Below are positions 6,290 through 13,394 of a stretch of DNA of 16,643 nt, piece by piece; positions within the stretch are counted from its first letter, which is position 1; each line of letters starts with the position of its first letter. The notes under the pieces are model-generated. The model saw only the letters and a program-made list of their open reading frames with translations. It had not been told where the DNA came from and did not search any database. This stretch comes from CAZMCH01 sp964564735 (GTDB lineage: Bacteria; Poribacteria; DTPJ01), in contig CAZMCH010000090.1 of NCBI GenBank assembly GCA_964564735.1, forward strand, positions 1 through 16,643, written 5' to 3'. The position numbers and the translations under genes were made by a program.

Positions 6290-6934
6290 ATGAATTCATT
6301 GCATTTATTAAGATTAGGACTTGTCGATTATGAAAATGCGCATAATCTGCAAAAACAAATATTGCAAGAACGCATTGATGATAAATGTGATGATCACCTA
6401 ATCTTATTACAGCATAATCCCGTTATAACCATTGGTCGCAGTGGAGATAATAAAAATATAATAACACCAAAACCGATACTTGATAAGTTTGGCATTTCTG
6501 TTTATGAGATTGAACGAGGCGGGGACGTTACCTATCACGGACCCGGACAGATAACAGGCTATCCAATAATCGATTTACGAAATCATAAGAAAGATGTTCA
6601 TTGGTATCTACGTCAGTTAGAAGAAGTGATCATAACAGTTTTAGCGGAATATAACATTATTGGCAAAAGAGTCAAAGATTATACAGGCGTATGGGTTGAA
6701 AATGAAAAGATAGCAGCGATTGGCGTTGCGGTTAAGAAATGGGTGACATATCACGGTTTTGCGTTTAATGTCAATCCTGATCTATCGCATTTCAAGCTAA
6801 TCAACCCCTGCGGGATAACTGATAAGGAAGTTACATCGCTTGAGAAAATTATTAGTTGTAATATAAGTATCGAAGAGGTTGAAGACAAGATAATTTCTGC
6901 TTTTAAGGAAGTCTTCAGCGTTAATATCACATGA
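6290..6934 (+). CDS. lipB: Octanoyl-[acyl carrier protein]-protein N-octanoyltransferase (lipoate biosynthesis)
   Basis: LipB moves the octanoyl group from acyl carrier protein to a lysine of lipoyl-dependent enzymes (pyruvate and 2-oxoglutarate dehydrogenases, glycine cleavage H protein). LipA then adds sulfur. The signature RGGDVTYHGPGQ is at residues 76-87, followed by GYPIIDLR. The catalytic Lys is K140 in ENEKIAAIGVAV and the catalytic Cys is C174 in LINPCGITDKEVTSL. The length (214 aa) is normal. No lipA or lipoylated-enzyme gene is in the window. The nearest ribosome-binding-like sequence (AAGG) is about 15 bases upstream, so initiation looks weak. The stop codon TGA is embedded in ATGAAAGGAG, which supplies the ribosome binding site of the next gene, so the two are probably co-translated. 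Confidence 0.93.
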   Translation: MNSLHLLRLGLVDYENAHNLQKQILQERIDDKCDDHLILLQHNPVITIGRSGDNKNIITPKPILDKFGISVYEIERGGDVTYHGPGQITGYPIIDLRNHKKDVHWYLRQLEEVIITVLAEYNIIGKRVKDYTGVWVENEKIAAIGVAVKKWVTYHGFAFNVNPDLSHFKLINPCGITDKEVTSLEKIISCNISIEEVEDKIISAFKEVFSVNIT

Positions 6935-6947
6935 AAGGAGTATTTAA

Positions 6948-7715
6948 ATGGCAAAAACAATGATAGCGGCTCAGCTTTATACGGTTAGAGACTTTATGAA
7001 AACACCAGAGGATATGGCGAAATCATTAATGAAAGTCAAGGAAATTGGCTATGATGCGGTTCAATTGTCTGGTAACGGACCCATCAGTGACAAAGAACTT
7101 AAGAAACTATGTGATGATGCAGGATTAATAATTGCAGCAACACATGTCGGATTTGAAGAGATACAAAATGAACCTGAAAAGGTAATTGAACAGCATAATA
7201 TCTTTGAATGTCCGCATGTCGCAATTGGAGGACTACCGGGGGAATATAGGGGTGCTGAAGGCTATGCAAAGTTTGCAAAAATAGCATCAGAAGCTGTGAA
7301 AAAACTCTATGATGCAGGCTTTGATTTTTCATATCACAATCATAGCTTCGAACTTGAAAAGTTTGGTGATCGCACAGGTTTACAGATACTTTATGAGGAA
7401 AGCGATCCCAAATATTTCCTAAGCGAAATTGACACCTATTGGGTTCAGCATGGTGGAGGCGATCCTGCAGCATGGATCAAAAAGCTAAAGGGACGCGCAA
7501 AGCTAACGCATTTTAAAGATATGGCTATAAAGGGTGGTCAACAAAGATTCGCCGAAGTCGGAGAAGGAAATATTAACTGGACTGCTGTTCTTGATGCCTG
7601 CAAATATGCTGGAACAGAATGGATGATCGTTGAGCAGGATGTCTGCTATGAACGTGACCCATTTGATAGCCTTGCAATCAGCCTGAAAAACATAAAAAGC
7701 TGGGGTATAAATTAG
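6948..7715 (+). CDS. Xylose-isomerase-like TIM barrel sugar isomerase/epimerase
   Basis: This 255-residue protein has the AP endonuclease 2/xylose isomerase-like TIM-barrel pattern: AAQLYTVRD at strand 1, ATHVGFEE (H66), YHNHSFELE (129-137), LSEIDTYWVQHGG (E160, D162, H168), THFKDM (187-192), EVGEGNINW (203-211) and IVEQD (227-231). The acidic and His residues at barrel strand ends would bind a divalent metal. Relatives isomerise or epimerise keto-sugars or inosose, or cleave keto-sugar intermediates made by Gfo/Idh/MocA enzymes, so it could act with the ThuA/oxidoreductase fusion encoded divergently. A strong AAAGGAG overlaps the end of lipB, giving tight coupling. There is no signal peptide, so it is cytoplasmic. 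The substrate is undetermined. Confidence 0.88.
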   Translation: MAKTMIAAQLYTVRDFMKTPEDMAKSLMKVKEIGYDAVQLSGNGPISDKELKKLCDDAGLIIAATHVGFEEIQNEPEKVIEQHNIFECPHVAIGGLPGEYRGAEGYAKFAKIASEAVKKLYDAGFDFSYHNHSFELEKFGDRTGLQILYEESDPKYFLSEIDTYWVQHGGGDPAAWIKKLKGRAKLTHFKDMAIKGGQQRFAEVGEGNINWTAVLDACKYAGTEWMIVEQDVCYERDPFDSLAISLKNIKSWGIN

Positions 7716-7751
7716 CCAATTATATAGGCAGTTCTATAATATCAAAAGTGT

Positions 7752-7813
7752 AAAGGCGAAGTATTCCTATAAAATTCTAAAATGCCTATTTTAAACTAAA
7801 ATACTTCGCTTTT
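7752..7813. terminator. Long-loop inverted repeat after the isomerase gene
   Basis: GCGAAGTATT (7756-7765) is the exact reverse complement of AATACTTCGC (7800-7809). The stem extends to 14 pairs with one G-T wobble (7752-7755 with 7810-7813), leaving a 34-base loop. The right arm runs into TTTT. It could act as a weak terminator between the isomerase and the corrinoid operon, or be a repeat element. Confidence 0.4.
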
Positions 7814-7833
7814 ATGAATTCATTGGCAATTTG

Positions 7834-7848
7834 TTGATTGTTAATCAA
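7834..7848. promoter_or_regulatory. Interrupted palindrome upstream of the corrinoid operon promoter
   Basis: TTGATT (7834-7839), GTT and AATCAA (7843-7848) form a 6-3-6 dyad ending five bases before the -35 box. The position suits an activator or repressor site, but no binding protein can be named. Confidence 0.3.
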
Positions 7849-7853
7849 ATATG

Positions 7854-7883
7854 TTGACGTTATAATTTATCTTATGCTAGAAT
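7854..7883 (+). promoter_or_regulatory. Sigma-70-type promoter of the corrinoid operon
   Basis: TTGACG (7854-7859), an 18-base spacer and TAGAAT (7878-7883) precede the first gene by 72 bases, giving a leader of roughly 65 bases. Confidence 0.55.
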
Positions 7884-7913
7884 AAAAGTCATCTTTTGTA
7901 AAATACTCAGTTT

Positions 7914-7954
7914 GAAGTTCGGCTTGTCTAAAGCCATTAAAAAAGGAGAACTTC
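7914..7954 (+). promoter_or_regulatory. Bulged hairpin in the leader that contains the ribosome binding site
   Basis: GAAGTTC (7914-7920) pairs with GAACTTC (7948-7954), and directly inside it GGCTT (7921-7925) pairs with AAGCC (7931-7935) around a 5-base loop. The 3' side carries a 12-base bulge (7936-7947) holding most of the AAGGAG ribosome binding site, whose last G is the first base of the outer stem. The GTG start follows two bases after the stem. The arrangement could control translation. It does not match the cobalamin or SAM riboswitches I know. Confidence 0.4.
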
Positions 7955-7955
7955 G

Positions 7956-8600
7956 GTGACCGATCTCAAATTATCACTTGTAAATAGTATGCTTTCAAGA
8001 GCTAAGGCTATGACTCAAACAGAAGAAATAGTCAAAGACGCACTATCCAACAACGTTCCTGCGATTGAGATATTAAATAACGGTCTTGTTTCTGCTATGT
8101 CTGTAATCGGAGACAAATTTAGCGAGGGCGAAGTTTATATTCCCGATGTCCTTATCGCCGCTCGTGCAATGCAAATGGGTATGGATATGCTAAAACCTCA
8201 TCTAACAAGCGAAAAACCCACTTTTAAGGGAACGGTTGTTATTGGAACAGTAAAAGGCGATCTGCACGATATAGGTAAAAATCTGGTAAAATATATGCTT
8301 CAAGGTGGTGGATTCAACGTTATCGATCTGGGTAATGACGTTTCACCAGAGAAATTCGCCGAAGCAGTTAGAACTCATAAGCCCGGCATAGTTGCAATGT
8401 CTGCGCTTCTTACTACTACAATGACATCGATGAGAGATATTGTTGATGGTTTGGTAGAGGCTGGTCTTCGTGAAGAAGTCAAAGTTATGATTGGCGGGGC
8501 ACCAGTAACACAGGATTTTGCAGATAAAATCAAGGCTGATGGATATGCAAAAGATGCTGGTTCTGCAATCCACAAAGCAGGCGAATTACTCGGTCTATAA
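7956..8600 (+). CDS. Corrinoid (cobalamin)-binding methyl-carrier protein, MetH/MtaC/MttC type
   Basis: This 214-residue protein has a helical cap (about 10-85) and a B12-binding Rossmann domain (about 90-214). The cobalt-ligating motif GDLHDIGKNLV contains His104. The other cobalamin-contact motifs are SALLTTTM (149-156) and IGGAPVT (179-185). Such proteins carry a methyl group on cobalt between a substrate-specific methyltransferase and an acceptor enzyme. The next gene, 21 bases on, is a homocysteine S-methyltransferase, so the pair resembles the corrinoid and homocysteine domains of MetH as separate proteins. Translation starts at GTG, seven bases after AAGGAG. It should be cytoplasmic. 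The methyl donor is not encoded recognisably here, and the corrinoid reactivation protein is also absent from the window. Confidence 0.92.
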   Translation: MTDLKLSLVNSMLSRAKAMTQTEEIVKDALSNNVPAIEILNNGLVSAMSVIGDKFSEGEVYIPDVLIAARAMQMGMDMLKPHLTSEKPTFKGTVVIGTVKGDLHDIGKNLVKYMLQGGGFNVIDLGNDVSPEKFAEAVRTHKPGIVAMSALLTTTMTSMRDIVDGLVEAGLREEVKVMIGGAPVTQDFADKIKADGYAKDAGSAIHKAGELLGL

Positions 8601-8621
8601 TAAAACATTCGGAGGCATAAA

Positions 8622-9512
8622 TTGCAACTCTATGATGCACTAAAAGCTGGAACTATAATCTGCGATGGGGCAATGGGAACAGAACTACAAAGGCGTGGTC
8701 TTGGAAAAGGCGTAACACCTGACTCTTGGAATATCAATAATCCAGAGCAAGTTAAGGATGTTCATAAGGCTTATATTCAAGCGGGAGCAATGGCAATATT
8801 AACAAATACCTTCGGGGCAAATGCAATGAGAAGCGCAAGGGATGGCGAGTATACTGTCTATCAGCTAAATCTTGCTGGAGCAAAGCTTGCAAGAGAATGT
8901 GCTGGTGATGATGTTCTTGTCTTTGGAGATATAGGTCCCACAGGATGGGAAGATCAATTACATCCTTATGGAACTCAGCCTGAGCAAGTTTTTTATGACG
9001 CATTTAAGGAACAGGCAATAGCACTCACAGAAGGCGGAGTCGATGCCATCATAATTGAAACTATGTCAAGCCTTGCAGAAGCTGTTATTGCAGTTCGTGC
9101 AGTGAAAGAAAACTCATCTTTGCCAATAATAAGCAGTATGACTTTTGCACGTCCTCCATCTTCTCGTACCGATGATATTAGAACGTCATGGGGCGATTCT
9201 GTTTCAGACATAATCAAGGCTGTAACAGATGAAGGCGCTGCCGTAGTTGGGGCAAATTGTGGAGATTTAATTGAAGAAATGGTTCTGCTTGCAAAAATAA
9301 TGAGGGATTTAACCGACCTTCCACTTATATTTGAGGTTAATGCAGGACGACCTAGGATAGATGATGATTATAAAACAATATACTCTCTTGATCCAGAACT
9401 TTTTACCGATATTGTTGTAAATATTGTCTCTGCAGGTGCAAATATTGTTGGTGGGTGCTGTGGCACAACTCCCGATCATATTTCAGCAATAAAAAAACGT
9501 TTAATAAAGTAA
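8622..9512 (+). CDS. Homocysteine S-methyltransferase domain protein (stand-alone MetH N-terminal module)
   Basis: This 296-residue TIM barrel matches the homocysteine-binding family: CDGAMGTELQRRGL (14-27), TNTFGANAMR (61-70), and the three zinc-thiolate Cys, C213 in VGANCGD and C279/C280 in GGCCGTTPDHI. It would transfer a methyl group to homocysteine, making methionine. The natural donor is presumably the methyl-corrinoid protein encoded just upstream. MetH's folate-binding and adenosylmethionine-dependent reactivation modules are missing from both genes. A TTG start at 8622 is supported by GGAGG six bases before it. No other start fits the conserved N-terminus. The role could be methionine synthesis or disposal of methyl groups removed from a catabolic substrate. 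Confidence 0.92.
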   Translation: MQLYDALKAGTIICDGAMGTELQRRGLGKGVTPDSWNINNPEQVKDVHKAYIQAGAMAILTNTFGANAMRSARDGEYTVYQLNLAGAKLARECAGDDVLVFGDIGPTGWEDQLHPYGTQPEQVFYDAFKEQAIALTEGGVDAIIIETMSSLAEAVIAVRAVKENSSLPIISSMTFARPPSSRTDDIRTSWGDSVSDIIKAVTDEGAAVVGANCGDLIEEMVLLAKIMRDLTDLPLIFEVNAGRPRIDDDYKTIYSLDPELFTDIVVNIVSAGANIVGGCCGTTPDHISAIKKRLIK

Positions 9513-9530
9513 AAATCAGGAGATACCTGA

Positions 9531-10610
9531 ATGGAAAAGGAAATCAAGAATCTTTTTGTCCCAGGAAGGCTATGCCTATTTGGCGAGCATTCTGATTGGG
9601 CAGGAGGATATAGAAGGATAGACCCGTCTATCATACCCGGATATTGTATCGCAATTGGGACAGATCAAGGAATATACGCATCGGTTTCATCAAATCCAGA
9701 TAAATTCATTATAAGATCAACAAATATTAAAGGAGAACTAATAGGTAATCAAGAACTCAATATGAATGAGGAAGAGCTTCTTAAATCAGCCAAAGAAAGT
9801 GGTTTTTTTAGCTATTCTGCTGGTGTGGCATATTATATATTAAAGGATCATAATGTAAAAGGCTTAACTATAAGCAATACTATAAACTTACCAATTAAAA
9901 GAGGATTATCTTCATCAGCATCTATCTGTGTATTAACTGCCAGAGCTTTTAGTATGCTCTATGACCTTAACCTAACAAGGCGAGAAGAAATGGAATATGC
10001 CTATAAAGGAGAAATCTTAACAGGTTCGGAGTGTGGAAGGATGGATCAGGTTTGTGCTTATGGTGAAATTCCTGTTTTTCTCACTTTTTTGGGTGACTGC
10101 ATGGAAGTTGATGAATTAACACCAAAACAAACAATATATATGGTAATTGCTGATCTCATGAAGGGAAAAAACACTAGGAAGATACTTGCTGATTTGAATC
10201 ACCATTTTACAAATAAAAGCGGGTCAATCAGGGATAATTTAAGATATGCGCTTGGTGAAGGCAATAAAGAAATTACTCAAAAGGCAAGAGAAGCAATTGA
10301 AAAAGGCGATGTTGAGAAACTTGGTTTTTTAATGAAGGAAGCTCAAAAATTGTTTGATAGGTATGTCTCCCCTGCATGTCCAGAAGAATTAACTGCACCT
10401 TTATTGCATAACACCTTGAATCATCCGAGTATACAGGAACTTATATGGGGTGGAAAAGGCGTTGGATCGCAGGGTGATGGGTGCGCCCAATTCATTGCAA
10501 AAGGGCAAAATGAACGTAACGAGCTTATGAAAAGACTTTGTGAAATAAATGTCCAACCTTACGAACTTACGATAAAAAAACGTGAAAAGAATATAGATAA
10601 AAAAGAATAA
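9531..10610 (+). CDS. GHMP-family kinase, probably a sugar kinase related to galactokinase
   Basis: This 359-residue protein has all three GHMP motifs: PGRLCLFGEHSDWAGG (11-26), the phosphate-binding loop LPIKRGLSSSAS (120-131) and GGKGVGSQGDG (307-317). GRMDQ (169-173) carries the likely catalytic Asp172. The first motif resembles galactokinase GRVNLIGEHTDY but differs in sequence, so the exact sugar is not predictable. Galactose, arabinose, heptose or mevalonate-like substrates all occur in the superfamily. The start is well supported by AGGAG eight bases upstream. It follows the homocysteine methyltransferase by 18 bases, so it is probably in the same operon. The C-terminus is very Lys-rich (KKREKNIDKKE). 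It is predicted to be cytoplasmic and to use ATP. Confidence 0.87.
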   Translation: MEKEIKNLFVPGRLCLFGEHSDWAGGYRRIDPSIIPGYCIAIGTDQGIYASVSSNPDKFIIRSTNIKGELIGNQELNMNEEELLKSAKESGFFSYSAGVAYYILKDHNVKGLTISNTINLPIKRGLSSSASICVLTARAFSMLYDLNLTRREEMEYAYKGEILTGSECGRMDQVCAYGEIPVFLTFLGDCMEVDELTPKQTIYMVIADLMKGKNTRKILADLNHHFTNKSGSIRDNLRYALGEGNKEITQKAREAIEKGDVEKLGFLMKEAQKLFDRYVSPACPEELTAPLLHNTLNHPSIQELIWGGKGVGSQGDGCAQFIAKGQNERNELMKRLCEINVQPYELTIKKREKNIDKKE

Positions 10611-10664
10611 AAAAACAACTTGTATTCCATCACAAAAAATGCAAAACCGTTGGTATTATTTATA

Positions 10665-11756
10665 ATGTCAGAAAAGACAAGAATTACAGTTCTAGAAGAA
10701 TTTAATAAACCATTATCTATTAGAGAAATAAATATACCTGATTTGCATACAGGTCAGATTCTTGTAAAGGTAACATCAGCAGGAGTATGCGGTTCTGATG
10801 TTCACATGCTCGAAGGTAAAGACCCTAGAACCCCTATACCGATGACGCTTGGACATGAGGGAGTTGGTCAAATTGTCAAGATAAATGACGATAAAAAGAC
10901 CATTCTTGGTGAAAAAGTAAAAGAAGGTGATATGATCATCTGGAATAGAGGGGTTTCTTGTGGTAAATGTTATTATTGCAATGTGCTTCATCAACCAGCA
11001 CTTTGTAAAAATAGATGGGCTTATGGTATTCATCGCTCAATTAACGTTCCGCCATATCTTAATGGATGCTATGCAGAGCATATAATATTGACAGAAAATA
11101 CCGATGTTCTTTTATTAGATAATAGGGATTCCGCTGTTTATGTTCCTGCATCATGTTCAGGTGCAACATCCGCACATGCTTTTGAGTATGCAAAAATCAA
11201 TATTGACGATACTGTCCTTATTCAGGGACCAGGACCTTTGGGAGTTTTCCTTATTGCATTTTCCAAATCCGCAGGTGCAGGAAATATAATCGTTACGGGT
11301 GGCACTCAAGAACGCCTTGATATGTGTCGTGAATTCGGTGCGACGCATCTGCTAAATAGAAAAACATGCTCAAAAGATGAAATGAAAGAATTAGTTATGT
11401 CACTAACAAATGACAGGGGAGTTGATGTAGCTTTTGAATCAGCGGGTAGCTTTGATGCAATTATTGATGGTATACCATTAGTAAGAATTGGAGGAACATA
11501 CATAACCGCAGGATTTGGTGAACCTGCTGGATCGATTCAATTCCCTTGGTTTGAGTATGTCATAAGGCGTAACTTGACTTTGCATGGTGTATGGGTCAGC
11601 GATACAAAGCATCTCTTACATGCAATCCGTTTAGTTCAATCAAATTTTGATAGCTTTGCGAAAATGATCACTCATAGATTTGGCTTGGAAGATGCCACAT
11701 CAGCATTGAAGTCAGTATCAACAAGACAAGCTGTTAAGGCTGTTTTGTTGCCATAA
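10665..11756 (+). CDS. Zinc-dependent medium-chain alcohol/polyol dehydrogenase
   Basis: Numbered from ATG at 10665 (363 aa), the catalytic zinc ligands are C42 (AGVCGSD) and the GHE motif at 63-65. The structural zinc Cys cluster is C99, C102, C105 and C114 (SCGKCYYC...LC). The NAD(P) fold has GPGPLG at 188-193. The family oxidises alcohols, polyols or sugar alcohols. A TTG at 10620 would add 15 residues without a ribosome binding site. ATG at 10665 fits family length better, though it also lacks a clear binding site. The spacing to the kinase (54 bases) and shared strand suggest one transcript. The gene ends 12 bases from the convergent lipoprotein gene, with no terminator visible. Context suggests it acts on the same sugar as the kinase, but this is inference. 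Confidence 0.9.
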   Translation: MSEKTRITVLEEFNKPLSIREINIPDLHTGQILVKVTSAGVCGSDVHMLEGKDPRTPIPMTLGHEGVGQIVKINDDKKTILGEKVKEGDMIIWNRGVSCGKCYYCNVLHQPALCKNRWAYGIHRSINVPPYLNGCYAEHIILTENTDVLLLDNRDSAVYVPASCSGATSAHAFEYAKINIDDTVLIQGPGPLGVFLIAFSKSAGAGNIIVTGGTQERLDMCREFGATHLLNRKTCSKDEMKELVMSLTNDRGVDVAFESAGSFDAIIDGIPLVRIGGTYITAGFGEPAGSIQFPWFEYVIRRNLTLHGVWVSDTKHLLHAIRLVQSNFDSFAKMITHRFGLEDATSALKSVSTRQAVKAVLLP

Positions 11757-11768
11757 AATTATGCTCTT

Positions 11769-12689
11769 TCACTGTGCCAATGAATACGACTGCAATTCCG
11801 CTTCGGTGGTAAAGGTTTCTCCGCCTCTGGTTTGTTCATTTGAGAATTTCACTATACCAACATTAGGCGCAAGCCATTGCCTACCTATGGTGCGGTCTAA
11901 TTCCTGACCAAATATTTCCCAAGTAAAATCCTCTTTTACCTGAAAAACATGATTGAATGTGCCTGCTTTGGTTGTGATAGTTTCTTCGGATATGACTTCG
12001 TATATGGCTTTTCCACTTCCGACAAAAAATCCACCCGGAACGCTGACATTGAATTCAACTTCCCATGTTTCTCCAGGTATAAGGGGAAACTTATATAATG
12101 GCAGGACAGGTGAAAAGATAATGGTATCGTCGCCAGCACTATAGCCTCCGACAGCATGCTGATTTATAACTTCGGACGTTTTTTCTATATAGGAATAGTT
12201 TACAGCATTCTCAACACCTGTGGTTGTAGTCATTTTAACAAAGGCTTTCTTGCCTTCAATATTAATCGTATCTATTACTTCAAAATCTATTATAGAATCT
12301 TTTTTGTCCTTAAAAGTCCATTTATTACCTATTGCCATAGGATAATAATCACCGGGTCTTGGAACCCAGACTCTTACATATATAATTTCAGATACCGTAT
12401 TAAAGCCATCGCTAACACTTACTTTAATTTCATATTTTCCTTCTTCTTTCGGGGATTTCCAAAGGACGCTTTTTCCAGAGCCTTCTATGCTTCCTGATGA
12501 TGAAATCCAAGTATACAAAAGCGTATCTTTATCTTGATCGCCAGCCTCAACAGTTATAGTTGATGATTCTTCTGGCATAACTATCTTGGGTTCTGCTTTT
12601 ATACTAAATATAATTGGTGCGTTTTGCTCTTCTTCACCGCATCCAATTATTAATATAACAATAATTAGTGGCAACAAAAGCCTTATCAT
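11769..12689 (-). CDS. Hypothetical lipoprotein with a PKD/Ig-like domain
   Basis: From ATG at 12689 this is 306 residues. A hydrophobic signal peptide ends in the lipobox LIIGC, so Cys17 would be lipidated and the protein anchored in a membrane facing the periplasm or outside. Residues about 26-107 look like a PKD/cadherin-type beta-sandwich (SSTITVEAGDQDKDTLLYTW, then GKYEIKVSVSDG). A second region starts at YYPMAIGNKWTFKD (about 114) and is beta-rich to the end, a pattern seen in other secreted proteins but without a function I can name. The start codon overlaps the pseudopilin stop as ATGA, so they are translationally coupled. A TTG 15 bases earlier is possible but lies inside the pseudopilin. 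A role with the secretion apparatus or as a secreted sensor is plausible but unproven. Confidence 0.8.
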   Translation of the reverse strand: MIRLLLPLIIVILIIGCGEEEQNAPIIFSIKAEPKIVMPEESSTITVEAGDQDKDTLLYTWISSSGSIEGSGKSVLWKSPKEEGKYEIKVSVSDGFNTVSEIIYVRVWVPRPGDYYPMAIGNKWTFKDKKDSIIDFEVIDTINIEGKKAFVKMTTTTGVENAVNYSYIEKTSEVINQHAVGGYSAGDDTIIFSPVLPLYKFPLIPGETWEVEFNVSVPGGFFVGSGKAIYEVISEETITTKAGTFNHVFQVKEDFTWEIFGQELDRTIGRQWLAPNVGIVKFSNEQTRGGETFTTEAELQSYSLAQ

Positions 12690-13135
12690 TCTTCTTCTGT
12701 CCAATTTGTGATGTCTTCATTATCTCCTTTCCCGCCATATTGGCTATCTTTGCCATAAGAAAGGAGATCATAATCAAATTTATTATATTTCCCCGGGTAT
12801 ATATAAATATAATCTTTACCCCAGGGATCTTTGAGAATAGGCTTATCAAGATATGGTCCCTGCCAATTACTTGGAATAGGGGCTACAATTGGTTTTTCCC
12901 AAAGGGCTTTTAGTCCTTGCTCTGTGCTTGGATATGAGCCATTGTGGCTTGCATATATATCAAGAGCCAATCCAAGCGCATCTATATCATTCGTTGCAGT
13001 TGTGCGCTTTGCCCTTTCTTGCTGTCGCAAGAGTCTTGGTGCCGCAACTACTGCAATAGCAACAACGACAACAATAATTATCAAAAGGTGTATTAAAGAA
13101 AAACCAGATGCTTTACTACGATATATTTTTAGCAT
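12686..13135 (-). CDS. Type II secretion GspG-like major pseudopilin
   Basis: Numbered from Met at 13135 (149 aa), a basic leader MLKIYRSKASG is followed by FSLIHLLIIIVVVVAIAVV, the N-methylated helix of type IV pilin-like proteins. Cleavage is expected after Gly11. GspG hallmarks follow: TEQGLKALWEKP (71-82), WQGPYL (91-96), KDPWGKDYIYIYPG (102-115) and the calcium-loop end GKDSQYGGKGDNEDITNW (128-145). Mature position +5 is His16 instead of the usual Glu, an unusual change. The upstream Met at 13165 is possible, but GGGGGA lies seven bases before the ATG at 13135. No other gsp gene is present, so this would be an orphan or a pseudopilin adapted to a different assembly. It overlaps the lipoprotein gene by ATGA. 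Confidence 0.9.
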   Translation of the reverse strand: MLKIYRSKASGFSLIHLLIIIVVVVAIAVVAAPRLLRQQERAKRTTATNDIDALGLALDIYASHNGSYPSTEQGLKALWEKPIVAPIPSNWQGPYLDKPILKDPWGKDYIYIYPGKYNKFDYDLLSYGKDSQYGGKGDNEDITNWTEEE

Positions 13136-13172
13136 ATCTTGATCCCCCGAAAATAAAAAAAACAATTAACTA

Positions 13173-13188
13173 TAACGATTTAACGTTA
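13173..13188. repeat. Short dyad TAACG-N6-CGTTA upstream of the pseudopilin
   Basis: TAACG (13173-13177), six bases and CGTTA (13184-13188) form a small inverted repeat inside the probable leader of the pseudopilin gene. It may be an operator or chance. No protein can be assigned. Confidence 0.2.
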
Positions 13189-13227
13189 CAAAAACTATTC
13201 AATATTATAAATAATTATAACATGCTC

Positions 13228-13257
13228 ATTTTAACATAAAATATACCATATAGGCAA
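13228..13257 (-). promoter_or_regulatory. Possible promoter for the pseudopilin-lipoprotein pair
   Basis: On the minus strand TTGCCT (13257-13252), an 18-base spacer and TAAAAT (13233-13228) precede the pseudopilin start by about 92 bases. The match is moderate, and the DNA is AT-rich enough for chance -10 boxes. Confidence 0.33.
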
Positions 13258-13274
13258 GGATTTATTAATCATCG

Positions 13275-13303
13275 TTGACATTAATAAGATAAGTTCATAT
13301 AAT
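13275..13303 (+). promoter_or_regulatory. Perfect consensus sigma-70 promoter for the YjbQ-HAD-protease operon
   Basis: TTGACA (13275-13280), exactly 17 bases and TATAAT (13298-13303) match the consensus at every position. The leader to the start codon at 13395 would be about 85 bases and shows no riboswitch that I recognise. Confidence 0.75.
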
Positions 13304-13394
13304 ATTGAACAAATAAACATAAAGAAATCATCTGATTCTGAATATTTAACCTTATATTTATATCATCTTTTCTTACATTATACAAGGAAATAAC

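Noticed and set aside
7099..7473. 124-codon minus-strand frame
   Set aside because: It lies wholly antisense to the conserved sugar isomerase/epimerase and has His/Gln/Leu-rich shadow composition.
7884..7955. Cobalamin or SAM-II riboswitch before the corrinoid gene
   Set aside because: The leader is far too short for a cobalamin riboswitch and lacks its B12 box. The CTAAAG-like and A-rich bases do not line up with the SAM-II pseudoknot core. Only the hairpin is reported.
12156..12497. 113-codon plus-strand frame
   Set aside because: Antisense to the lipoprotein gene, whose signal peptide, lipobox and ATGA overlap are convincing. The Phe/Tyr/Ile-rich composition is that of a shadow frame.
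12831..13142. 103-codon plus-strand frame
   Set aside because: Antisense to the pseudopilin, which has full-length GspG similarity.
13304..13394. TPP riboswitch before the YjbQ gene, given its thiamine-phosphate synthase side activity
   Set aside because: None of the conserved CUGAGA or ACCUGAUCUGG-type segments is present in the leader.
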